The translations under genes were made by a program, and so were the position numbers. Shown here one piece after another: positions 46,427 to 55,900 of a DNA stretch of 64,000 bases. A model generated the notes under the pieces. The model did no database searches, was not told where the DNA came from, and saw only the letters and a list, made by a program, of their open reading frames with translations. The DNA is taken from the NCBI GenBank assembly GCA_913056185.1, contig CAJXLV010000004.1:62001-126000 (forward strand). The letters are read 5' to 3'. The stretch's first letter is position 1, and every line of letters begins with the position of its first letter. The stretch is from an uncultured Bacteroidota bacterium (GTDB lineage Bacteria > Bacteroidota > Rhodothermia > Rhodothermales > Salinibacteraceae).

Positions 46427-48229
46427 ATGCCCTCCGAAGCCCTCGACACATTGCTGCCGTACTACCGGCGCGAGCTCCAGTACCTTCGGGAGATGGGGCA
46501 GACCTTTGCGGAGGCGTACCCGAAGGTGGCCCGTCGGCTGGCGCTTGGTGATCAGGAAAGCCCCGATCCACACATGGAGCGGCTCATCGAGTCGCTCGCG
46601 TTTCTCTGCGGGCGGGTCCAGTACAACATCGAGCGCGACATGCCTCGCATCACGACGGGGCTGCTGGGGGTGCTGTATCCGCAGCTGGTGTCGCCCGTCC
46701 CGGCCCAGTCCATCGTGCAGTTTGCGGTGGACCTGAACCAGGGCGTGCCGGGCGACGGTACGCAGGTGCCCGCCGAGACGCCGCTCTACCTCGACGCCCC
46801 GACGGGGGAGACCTGTCGCTTTCGTACGGCCTACCCGCTCACGCTCTGGCCGTTCTCGGTGACGCAGGCCGCGATAGAACCGCGGGACCGGTACGATGTG
46901 CTCTCGGGCGCGCACGAGGTGGAAGCGGTGCTTCGCCTTCGCATTCGGTGCGACGATGGCGTCTGGTCCGACTACGACCTCCGGCAGGTGCGCCTGCACC
47001 TGGCGGGCGACCCGCAGCTGACCTCCAGCCTCTACGAGTTGCTCTTTGCTCACACGCGCCGGGTGGTGCTTCTCGACGAGGATCAGGGCACCCCGGAGTT
47101 TTTGCCGACCGACGCCCTGCGGCCCGTCGGCTTTGACGAAGAAGAGGCCACTCTGCCGGCCCCCGACCACGCCCACGACGCTCACCGCCTCATCCAGGAA
47201 TACGCCACCTTCCCGCGGAAGTACCTCTTCGCGAATCTTCGGCACCTGGATCGGAGCCCGGGCGAGGACTACGTGGACGTGCTCGCACTGCTCGACCGTC
47301 CCCCCGACGACACGGTGCAGGTTAGCGCCCAAAACGTGCGGCTCAACTGCACGCCGGCCGTCAACCTGTTTCGGCGCACCACCGACCCCCTCCGCGTCGA
47401 CCAACGGCAGGTGGAGTACCGGCTGGTGGCCGATCGGCGCCGGGAGGAGACGACCGAGATTCATTCGGTCGAGTCCATCCGCAGTACCCGCGATCCGGAA
47501 GCGGGACGGACGTACCGCCCGTACTTCGGCTTCGATCACCGGACCCGGCCCGAGGGGCCGTCGGCCTTCTGGTATACCGAGCGCCGACCGCATCCGCACC
47601 ACGAGGGGACGGACCTCGTCGTCTCGTTTGTCGATCGCGACCTCGACCCCACACAGCCCGCCGACGAGACGGTGTACGGGCACGTGCTCTGCACGAACCG
47701 GCGCCTGCCAGAGGACATCCCGCCGCAGGCCCAGTACACGTCCGATCAGGGGCTTCCGGTGACCGAGATAACGGGCGTGGCAACGCCCTCGAACCCGATC
47801 GACCCGCCCCTCGGCGGACAACACCTGTGGCAGCTGGTCTCCAATCTGACGCTCAACCACCTGTCTCTTTCCAGCCGCCCGGAAAGCCTCGACGCCCTCC
47901 GTGAGCGGCTCCGCCTCTACAGCGGCGGGGCGCCCGCCGACTTTGAGCAGCAGCTGGAAGGCCTCCGGGCTCTCTCCACGCAGACGGTGGCGCGGCGCGT
48001 GGGGGACGAGGCGTGGCGGGGCTACTGTCGGGGCACGGAGGTGGCCCTGACCGTCGACGAGCGCTCGTTCGTCGGGTCGAGCGCCTTTCTGCTCGGCGCT
48101 GTGCTCAACCGCGTCGTCGGACTGCACGCCTCCGTCGATTCCTTCACCCAACTCGTGCTCTCCTCCAACCAACGCGACGGCACCTGGCACCGATGGCCCC
48201 CCCGAGCCGGCGATCAAAACCTCCTGTAG
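46427..48229 (+). CDS. tssF: T6SS baseplate subunit TssF
   Basis: TssF forms the baseplate wedge with TssG and TssE. The 600-residue protein starts LDTLLPYYRRELQYLREMG (residues 6-24), the classical Y...EL..LR..G N-terminus. It continues with YPKVARRLALGDQESPDPHM and ERLIESLAFLCGRVQ (about 32-65), then LLGVLYPQLVSPVPAQSIVQ. ATG at 46427 is preferred because family similarity begins immediately; an upstream in-frame codon would add 18 unlikely residues. The 3' end overlaps the tssG start by 37 bases, implying translational coupling. Confidence 0.95.
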   Translation: MPSEALDTLLPYYRRELQYLREMGQTFAEAYPKVARRLALGDQESPDPHMERLIESLAFLCGRVQYNIERDMPRITTGLLGVLYPQLVSPVPAQSIVQFAVDLNQGVPGDGTQVPAETPLYLDAPTGETCRFRTAYPLTLWPFSVTQAAIEPRDRYDVLSGAHEVEAVLRLRIRCDDGVWSDYDLRQVRLHLAGDPQLTSSLYELLFAHTRRVVLLDEDQGTPEFLPTDALRPVGFDEEEATLPAPDHAHDAHRLIQEYATFPRKYLFANLRHLDRSPGEDYVDVLALLDRPPDDTVQVSAQNVRLNCTPAVNLFRRTTDPLRVDQRQVEYRLVADRRREETTEIHSVESIRSTRDPEAGRTYRPYFGFDHRTRPEGPSAFWYTERRPHPHHEGTDLVVSFVDRDLDPTQPADETVYGHVLCTNRRLPEDIPPQAQYTSDQGLPVTEITGVATPSNPIDPPLGGQHLWQLVSNLTLNHLSLSSRPESLDALRERLRLYSGGAPADFEQQLEGLRALSTQTVARRVGDEAWRGYCRGTEVALTVDERSFVGSSAFLLGAVLNRVVGLHASVDSFTQLVLSSNQRDGTWHRWPPRAGDQNLL

Positions 48230-50025
48230 GGGAGGCGCTGGTCGACGACGCCCACCGGTTTGACTTTTACGAGGCCGTTCGCCTTCTGGAACGGTTCCGC
48301 CCGGACTGTGCCCCGGTGGGGACCAGCGCGTCTCCGTCCGAAGAGCCCGTGCGGTTCCGGGCGCACGACGGCATGGCGTTCCCGGCCAGTGAGGTGGTGG
48401 CGGTCGAGGTGCCCGACGCGGAGGACGCGCCCGTGGAGATGACAGTCTCGTTTATGAGCCTGACGGGGCCCCACGGCCCGCTCCCCGATCCCTACGCCGA
48501 GCAAGTGCAGGCCCGGGCTCGCTCTGGCGACACGGCCCTGCGGGACTTTTTGGACCTGCTGGTTCATCGGCCCATCGCGCTCCAGTACCGGAGCCGAAGG
48601 CGCCACCACGTGGGCATGGAGGCCGGCGCGCCGGGCGAGAGCACCGCGGCTCGGTACCTGCGGGCCATTGCGGGGATTGGGACGGAGGCCGCCCAGGACC
48701 GATTGTCCGTTCCCGATGAGGCCTTGCTTCGGTACGCGGCCCTGCTCAACCAGTCGCCGGCCTCGGCCCACGGCCTCTCGTCGATACTGCAGGACTACTT
48801 CGAAGCCGAGGTCACGGTCTCGACGCTCGATGGCAAGTGGATGGAGCTCGCGCCCGAGCAACGCACGATCCTTGGCCGCTTCGGCCAAAACCAGGCGCTG
48901 GGCACCGCTGCGGTGCTGGGCCGGCGGGTGTGGGATCAGACGGCGGGCGGCACGATCTGCGTAGGCGATCTCTCGTACGGGGACTACCTCGGGTTCTTGC
49001 CCGGCGGACGGGCGCACCGGGCCCTGGTCGACCTGTCGGAGCTGTATCTCGGGCGCACCATCGATCTCACCCTCGCCCTCACGGTGCAGGGGGGGACGGC
49101 GCCCGCGACGCCCCTCAGCACGGCGCTGGGCCCCCGCCTGGGCCGCGATGCCTGGCTCGGGGGGCTCGACGCGGAGGCCCACACCACCCGCGTGTCGCCC
49201 GAGACGTTTTCCCCGGAGCAGGAAGTCCTTCGCATCCCCCTGTTCGCCGGCCTCAGCCCCAGCCAGCTCCGGGCGGTGACCGAGTCCCTCCCGACGCGCC
49301 AGGTCGAGGCCGAACGGCATGTGGCGCGGCAGGGGCAGGCGGCCGACACCTTTTTCCTCGTCGTAGAAGGCGAGGCCGATGTGCGCTACCAGTCGCCCGA
49401 GAGTGACGAGGCAACGGTCCTCGCCACGCTGGAGCCGGGCGGCGTGTTCGGGGACGAGGCCCTCGTACGTGGGGGGCAATACGACGGCTCGTTGGTGACC
49501 ACGCGGCGCTCTCGTCTCCTGGCGGTGTCGCGCGACCGGCTCCGCTCTCTTGCCGATCGGTACCCGGCGATCGAGCAGGCCCTGGAGGCCGCCTACGCGT
49601 CGGCAGAGGGGGAGGCCGCTGGAGGGACAGATGGGGGGGCGGCCGCCCACGCCCCGTCGACCGGCCTTGGCAGGGGTCTCCCCGCGGGGTTCTGGCGCCT
49701 GCTCCGGAACGAGGGCACGACCCGCATGGTGGCGGCCGGGGAGCACCTGCTCCCGGACGGCGAGAAGACGGCGGCTCTCGCCGTGCTGCTCGATGGGGGA
49801 CCGATCCGGGGCCGCGAGGGAGAGGCGGTGGAGACCTCCGGCACGCCCCTCAACCTCCGGTCGGTGGTGCGGAGCGCGGCGCCCGAAGTCCCGCTCCGCG
49901 CCGACGGGCCGGCCACGGTGCTCGTCCTCCCGCTCGGTCGACTCCGGCGCCTCCTACAGAAGCACCCCGCCCTCGAGCGGGCCCTCCGTGCGTGGTGGGC
50001 CGAGACATCGTCGGGCCGCAGGTAA
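48193..50025 (+). CDS. tssG: T6SS baseplate subunit TssG fused to two cyclic-nucleotide-binding-like domains
   Basis: Residues 1-335 are TssG: VDDAHRFDFYEAVRLLERF (about 17-35), VSFMSLTGPHGPLPDPYAEQ (about 90-110) and FLDLLVHRPIALQYR, with GDLSYGDYLGFLPGG near 260. Classical TssG ends near this length. The extra ~275 residues hold a CNB-like jelly roll (about 345-465; LFAGLSPSQLRAVTESLP, VARQGQAADTFFLVVEGEAD, GGVFGDEALV) and, after a Gly/Ala linker, a second degenerate copy (about 490-605; VAAGEHLLPDGEKTAALAVL). In the first, the phosphate-binding cassette reads FGDEALVRGGQYDGS without the usual Arg, so ligand binding is doubtful. ATG at 48193 is preferred; upstream frame is a shadow of tssF. 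Confidence 0.9.
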   Translation: MAPPSRRSKPPVGEALVDDAHRFDFYEAVRLLERFRPDCAPVGTSASPSEEPVRFRAHDGMAFPASEVVAVEVPDAEDAPVEMTVSFMSLTGPHGPLPDPYAEQVQARARSGDTALRDFLDLLVHRPIALQYRSRRRHHVGMEAGAPGESTAARYLRAIAGIGTEAAQDRLSVPDEALLRYAALLNQSPASAHGLSSILQDYFEAEVTVSTLDGKWMELAPEQRTILGRFGQNQALGTAAVLGRRVWDQTAGGTICVGDLSYGDYLGFLPGGRAHRALVDLSELYLGRTIDLTLALTVQGGTAPATPLSTALGPRLGRDAWLGGLDAEAHTTRVSPETFSPEQEVLRIPLFAGLSPSQLRAVTESLPTRQVEAERHVARQGQAADTFFLVVEGEADVRYQSPESDEATVLATLEPGGVFGDEALVRGGQYDGSLVTTRRSRLLAVSRDRLRSLADRYPAIEQALEAAYASAEGEAAGGTDGGAAAHAPSTGLGRGLPAGFWRLLRNEGTTRMVAAGEHLLPDGEKTAALAVLLDGGPIRGREGEAVETSGTPLNLRSVVRSAAPEVPLRADGPATVLVLPLGRLRRLLQKHPALERALRAWWAETSSGRR

Positions 50026-50067
50026 CACCGCATAATCCCGAAGCACTCCGCAACATCCCGATTCGTT

Positions 50068-52842
50068 ATGTCCGCATCGCAGGATCTGGAACAGCTGGTT
50101 GGCACCCTCAACTCCGTCTGCCGGACGGCCCTGGAGGAGGCAGCCTCGCTGTGCGTGTCGCAGACACACTACAACGTGGAGGTCGAACACCTGCTCATTA
50201 AGCTCCTGGAGCAGGGGCCGGGGACTGACGTGCACCAGATCTTCAAGAACTTCGATCTGGAGCCGACCGCCGTCATTCAGGAGCTGACCGAGGCCACCGA
50301 GGCGTTCAAGCGCGGCAACAGCCGCACGCCCAGCATGTCGCCCCAGATCGTGTCGCTCCTGCAGGAGGCCTGGCTACGTGCCTCCACGCAGTACGACCAG
50401 GCGGCCGTGCGGTCGGGGCTCGTGCTTCTTGCCCTCCTCGACACCGACGAACTGCTGGGGATCGTAACCGACGCCGCCCCGTCGCTGCTCGCCATCCCGC
50501 GCGACAACCTCGGTCAGCTGGTGGCGGCCGTCATGGCCGAAAGCGACGAGGCCGCGAAGCGCACGGGGGAGGCGCCCGCCTCGGGCGGGGCCGCGATGCG
50601 CGAGGCGGCGCGCAACGGCGCAGCCGACGGCGAGGCGCTTGCGCAGTACACGCTGGACCTCACGGCGCAGGCCCGACGCGGCGAGATCGACCCGATTCGG
50701 GGGCGCGAGGCCGAGATCCGACAGGTGGCCGACATTCTGATGCGCCGCCGCCAGAACAACCCCATCCTCACCGGCAAGGCCGGCGTGGGCAAGACGGCCG
50801 TGGTGGAGGGCTTTGCCCAGCGCGTGGCCCGTGGCGAAGTGCCGCCCGCCCTGGAAGACATCGCCGTACGGCAGCTCGACCTGGGCCTGCTCCAGGCGGG
50901 GGCGAGCATGCGGGGCGAGTTCGAGGACCGGCTCAAGTCCGTCATCAACGAGGTGAAGGCGTCTCCGCGCCCGGTCATCCTGTTTATCGACGAGGTGCAC
51001 ACGATCATCGGGGCGGGGGCGCAGGAGGGCGGTGCCGATGCCGCGAACCTCCTGAAGCCGGCCCTCGCCCGGGGGGAGTTGCGCACGATTGCCGCGACCA
51101 CCTGGGCGGAGTATAAGAAATATTTCGAGAAAGACGCTGCGCTGGCCCGTCGCTTCCAGAATGTGCAGGTGAAGGAGCCGGATCAGGACGCCGCCGTGGA
51201 CATGCTGCGGGGCGTGGCCGAGGCCCTACAGGCCCACCACGAGGTCCGGATTCTCGACGAGGCCATTGAGGACGCCGTGGCCCTCTCGGACCGTTACATC
51301 ACGGGACGCAACCTGCCCGACAAGGCCATCACCGTGCTCGACACGGCCGGGGCACGCGTCTCAATTGGGCAGAACACGGTGCCGCCTGCGCTGGAGGATG
51401 CGCGCCACCGGGCCGATCGCCTGGAGCTCGAAATCGACCGACTGGAGCGCGAGGCGTTTGCGGGACGCGATCACGAGGCGCGGATCGAGGAGCTTCGGAG
51501 CGAGCTCGACGCCGTGCGGGAGCGCCAGGAAGCGCTGGAAACCCAGTGGGAAATCGAATGGTCGCTCGTCTCGGAAATTCGCGCCCTGGAGCAGGACCTG
51601 GCCGATCGGGTGCCGACGGACGGCCCCCTGGGGGAAGCCCCCTCGGAGGGAGACGCGGCTGGGAACGAGGCGCCGGCGCGCCCCGAGACAATGGCGCCGC
51701 CGACCGCGCCGGACGAGGACGAGTCGACAGGCGACGATGCATCCGAGGGGCGCGACGCAGACGCGATCCGCGACGAGCTCGCCGACCGTCGGGAGGAACT
51801 CGCTGCGGTGCGGGAGGGGGAGGCCCTCGTCCCGGTCGCCGTCGACACGAACACCGTCGCCCGCGTGATCTCCGGCTGGACCGGCATCCCGATGGGCAAG
51901 ATGCAGACGGACGAGCTGGAGGGCATCCTGTCGCTGAAGGACCGCCTGGCCGAGCGCGTGATTGGGCAGGACCACGCGCTGGAGGCCATTGCCCGCCGCA
52001 TCCGCACCTCGCGGGCCCAGCTGGAAGAGCCCAACGCGCCGGTCGGGGTGTTTTTGCTGGCTGGCCCCAGCGGAGTGGGCAAGACGGAGACGGCCCAGGC
52101 CCTCGCCGATGAGCTCTACGGAGGCCACCTCGTGCGCATCAACCTTTCGGAGTACCAGGAGGCACACACGGTGTCGAAGCTGAAGGGGGCCCCGCCGGGC
52201 TACAAGGGGCACGGCGAAGGCGGCGTCCTCACCGAAGCGGTGCGCCACTCGCCCTACTCGGTGGTGCTGCTCGACGAAATCGAAAAGGCCCACCCCGACG
52301 TGCTGGAGCTCTTCTACCAGATGTTCGACAAGGGCGAACTGGAGGACGCCGACGGCGTGACGGTCGATTTCCGCAACACCGTCATCATCCTCACGAGCAA
52401 TGTCGGCACCGAGACGATCATGCAGCGGTGCGACTACGGGGCGGCGCGTCCCACCCCGGACACCCTGGGCGACGCGGTGCGGAACGTGCTTCAAGGCCAC
52501 TTTCGCTCGGCCTTCCTCGGCCGGATGGTGTCCATTCCGTACTACCCGCTCGGCGAGGAGCAGATGGCAAAGATCGTGGAGCTCAAGCTGGAGCGGGTCC
52601 AGACCCGCTTTGAGGCCAACCACAACGCCCCGCTCACCTACAGCGACGCCGTCGTGGACCAGATTGCGGCCCGGTGCCAGGAGGTGGAGAGCGGGGCGCG
52701 CAACATCGACGCCATCCTCACGCAGACGCTCCTGCCCACCCTTTCTACAAAGGTGCTCGGCCGGATGGCGGACGGAGAGGGCCTCTCCGGAGCGCACATC
52801 GATGTTGGCGATGAAGGATTCGCGTACCAGATTCACACGTGA
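50068..52842 (+). CDS. clpV: T6SS sheath-disassembly ATPase ClpV (TssH)
   Basis: ClpV is the AAA+ unfoldase that recycles contracted sheath. The 924-residue protein has a Clp N-domain (about residues 1-150), a first AAA module with Walker A GKAGVGKTAVVE (near 235) and Walker B ILFIDEVHTIIGAGA, a coiled middle domain, and a second AAA module with GPSGVGKTETAQA (near 665) and VLLDEIEKAH. The middle domain carries an unusual acidic, Pro-rich insertion of about 60 residues (about 515-575; DEDESTGDDASEG). The N-terminal ClpV-specific helix region is consistent with T6SS use, as is its position between tssG and vgrG. Confidence 0.95.
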   Translation: MSASQDLEQLVGTLNSVCRTALEEAASLCVSQTHYNVEVEHLLIKLLEQGPGTDVHQIFKNFDLEPTAVIQELTEATEAFKRGNSRTPSMSPQIVSLLQEAWLRASTQYDQAAVRSGLVLLALLDTDELLGIVTDAAPSLLAIPRDNLGQLVAAVMAESDEAAKRTGEAPASGGAAMREAARNGAADGEALAQYTLDLTAQARRGEIDPIRGREAEIRQVADILMRRRQNNPILTGKAGVGKTAVVEGFAQRVARGEVPPALEDIAVRQLDLGLLQAGASMRGEFEDRLKSVINEVKASPRPVILFIDEVHTIIGAGAQEGGADAANLLKPALARGELRTIAATTWAEYKKYFEKDAALARRFQNVQVKEPDQDAAVDMLRGVAEALQAHHEVRILDEAIEDAVALSDRYITGRNLPDKAITVLDTAGARVSIGQNTVPPALEDARHRADRLELEIDRLEREAFAGRDHEARIEELRSELDAVRERQEALETQWEIEWSLVSEIRALEQDLADRVPTDGPLGEAPSEGDAAGNEAPARPETMAPPTAPDEDESTGDDASEGRDADAIRDELADRREELAAVREGEALVPVAVDTNTVARVISGWTGIPMGKMQTDELEGILSLKDRLAERVIGQDHALEAIARRIRTSRAQLEEPNAPVGVFLLAGPSGVGKTETAQALADELYGGHLVRINLSEYQEAHTVSKLKGAPPGYKGHGEGGVLTEAVRHSPYSVVLLDEIEKAHPDVLELFYQMFDKGELEDADGVTVDFRNTVIILTSNVGTETIMQRCDYGAARPTPDTLGDAVRNVLQGHFRSAFLGRMVSIPYYPLGEEQMAKIVELKLERVQTRFEANHNAPLTYSDAVVDQIAARCQEVESGARNIDAILTQTLLPTLSTKVLGRMADGEGLSGAHIDVGDEGFAYQIHT

Positions 52843-52907
52843 GCCCGGCGCCCACTGGCACGACGCCGACTCCCCAAAACACGAGAGCAATCTCAACCAC
52901 CGATCCC

Positions 52908-55900
52908 ATGCGATCCACTGACCCAATGAGCTTTGTCTCCTTGTCCGGGCCTGCGATGGAAAAGCTACTGCCGGACACCGGCCCCGATGCCCTCAAGGTC
53001 GACCACGTCGAAGGCGAAGAGTCGCTGTCTGGGCTGTTCCGGTACATTGTGCGGTTCCACATCGAGCACGAGCCGTCGTTCGGGGGGGAGGGCGCCGGAG
53101 GCCTCGGGGAGACGAGGGCGGGAGCGAATAGTGCCCCCTCTTCGGCCGTGCCGTTCAGCGAGGTGATTGGGCAGCGCATTACGATGGCCCTCGCGCGGGA
53201 GGGCCATCCCTCCCGGACGGTCTGCGGAATCGTAAGCCGCGCCCGCCAGCACGGGGCGGGACAGGGGCGAGAACCGTCCCGCCTTGCGGGCTACCGCGTC
53301 GAGATTCGCCCGCAGCTGTGGACGCTGCGCTTTTCAAGAACGAGCCGCACCTTCGCCGACGCCCCCGTCGTGACGAGAACGTCGAGCGACGACTCGGAGG
53401 ACGGCATTCTGAATCGGGTCCTCTCCCGTGCCGGGCTTTCCTTCGGCACAGACCTGAAGGAGACATACCCGCCGCTGAAGCACGTGTCCCAGCACGACGA
53501 GACCGACTATGCCTTCTTCCACCGCGTTGCGGAAGAAGCAGGCGTGGTGTACTGGATTGACGCGGACGGGACCGTTGTGCTCTCGGACCACAATGAGGCA
53601 TTCGATCGATTCACGCGGCGCGACGAGGCCGGGACCGAAAAGCACACGCTCGTCCCCATCTCCAGCACAGACAAGACCGACTACGAAAAGGCCCTCCTCT
53701 CCTATTCCTTCGAGCAGAACCTCGTCCCGGAGACGCTGATGGCACAATCCGTGGATTTTGACCAGGGGAAAGAGGTGTCGGCGTCCGCCCGAGGGGCTGA
53801 CGCGACGGCGCGGGAGACCTCCTCCGAGGAGGTGCACACCGGGGAGGCGCAGTCCGTAGGAACCGTGCGGGAAGGACCGGGCGGCCTGACCCGGTACGCG
53901 TCGGAGACCTCCACCGAGGCCTGGACCGAGGGCCCGAACATGAGGCGCCGACGCCAACACCAACTGCGCGCTGCCCAAAAGCTTCTCCGTGGCACTACCC
54001 CGGCGCGCCTTCTCGGGGCGGGCCACCGATTTGTCTTGGAAGACGAGACCTGCGGAGATGTACTGCGCCATTTCGACGACGCCGCGCGCATGGAATTTGT
54101 GGTGGGGCGATTGCTCTTGGAGACGGAAGGAAACGCGTGCACGGTGGAGTTTGAAGCGGTTCCCATCGGGCCGCCGCCCACCGAGGAGGGCGCAGACCCC
54201 GCAGACACCAGGTACCGGGGCGCGCGCTACATGAAGCAATCGGGCGGCACGTCCCCAGGCGGCTCCCCCGAGCGCCCGTCGGTCGACCGGTATGCGTTGT
54301 CTGCCGAAGCCACTGCGGGGCCGGGAACGCAGATCCAGCCCGGCATCTACCCAGCGACGGTGACTGACCTCCCGGAAAAAAGCACCCACCGGGACCGGGC
54401 GAAGCAGGGGATGGTGAAGGTGGAAGTCGACCTGGGCGGGCAGCCCAACGAGGAGGTATGGGCACGCGTGCTGACGTTCTGGGCGGGCAACAACTACGGA
54501 GGCCACTTCCTGCCACGAAAGCACACCAAGGTGGCCATCGCCTATCCGGCCCAGGACTCCAGCGAGGCGCCCTTTGTCATCGGGGGGTTCTTCGACGGGA
54601 CGCACAGCATGCCCTTCGCCGACACCCCCGCGAAGAAGTCCGGCATCCGGGGCGAGTCTCGCCGGACAAATGGTGAAAATGGAGGCGGCAACGGCCAGAG
54701 CAGCAAGAAGTACCTCCACAATGAGATTTCCCTAATTGACGAGGGTGGGGAGGAAGAAATACAAATCCTTGCGCCCAAATACCGGACCGACGTGACCGGG
54801 CTCGACGAAGACTACTCGGACGAGAAAAGGGTCTACTACGAACGGGACCTGAGCGGCTTTCCACATCTCGACGTGGACCGAATAACCCCGCACCCGCGCC
54901 AGTACGTCACGCCGGAAGAGAAAGAGGCGATGGACTCAAAGGAGGACGCCGGCGTATGTGTCTTGCGCGACGACGTGGAAGAACTGTGGAGCAACGAGGA
55001 CTTTGAGAGCAGCCGCGGGCGGAGTAGAGACGAGATGAGACGGGTTCGCTTGCAGGAATGGGAAGAGTCCGAAAAAAATACAAAAATAGTTTTAAAGGAA
55101 GAGTACAGAAAAAAAGATTATAAAATGAAAGAAGAGTTAAGTATAGAGATGTACAAAAAATTACCTAAAAATATCGAGTTTAAGGTACGGATAGACGACC
55201 TGTTAGAAGAAACATTTGAAGATTACTGGGAAAAAGCAGAGGAATACAGAGATATCTTCGAAGAGGAGTGGGTGAAGCTAAGCGAGCATGCTAAAAAAAC
55301 GTATAGCGTTGAGAAGATAGGAGATATGAGTTTTAGTATAGAAGAAATTATAAACATGCCTGAAAAAACAACTTTTGAGGTGTGGTTTGGTGAAGACGCG
55401 GTTTTTAGTTATAAAGAAGGCGGCGAGACAACTAAAGAGGGGGAGGAAAAAGGAGTTAACAGTGTTTTAAAAGAAGCTAAAAACGAAAAAGACCACTTTG
55501 GGGGCATACTTGCGACTTGGTGGGAGTGGAGATTAAAAGAGGCTGGGAAAGATCTGTTTACGACGTATAGCGGAGATGTAATCCCTCCATTTAAAAAGGC
55601 ATACGACACAATAAGGGTCGGGCGTGACGCATACCTTGTACGTCCGTTTCGGGAGGCCTACCCGGCGTCTGTTGAGGTTGACGTGCGGGCACGGGGGGGA
55701 GAGTCTCGGGCCGAGTACATAGACGGGGATGCAATTGAGGTAACCAATGGCTGCTTTCAACTCCATGCATTCGGAGACCGGGTGGAAATCAGCCGGAGCA
55801 GCGAATCGGACGGGGATGTGTTTGACAAAGAGTTTCGGGAGGAGTGGGAGATGAACGGCCTGCCCGATAAGCACGACCGATTTGACGAGGAGAAGCATAA

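Noticed and set aside
48013-48192. Longer start for tssG
   Set aside because: The extra 60 residues are Arg-rich, overlap tssF in another frame and have no TssG similarity; the family N-terminus begins after ATG 48193.
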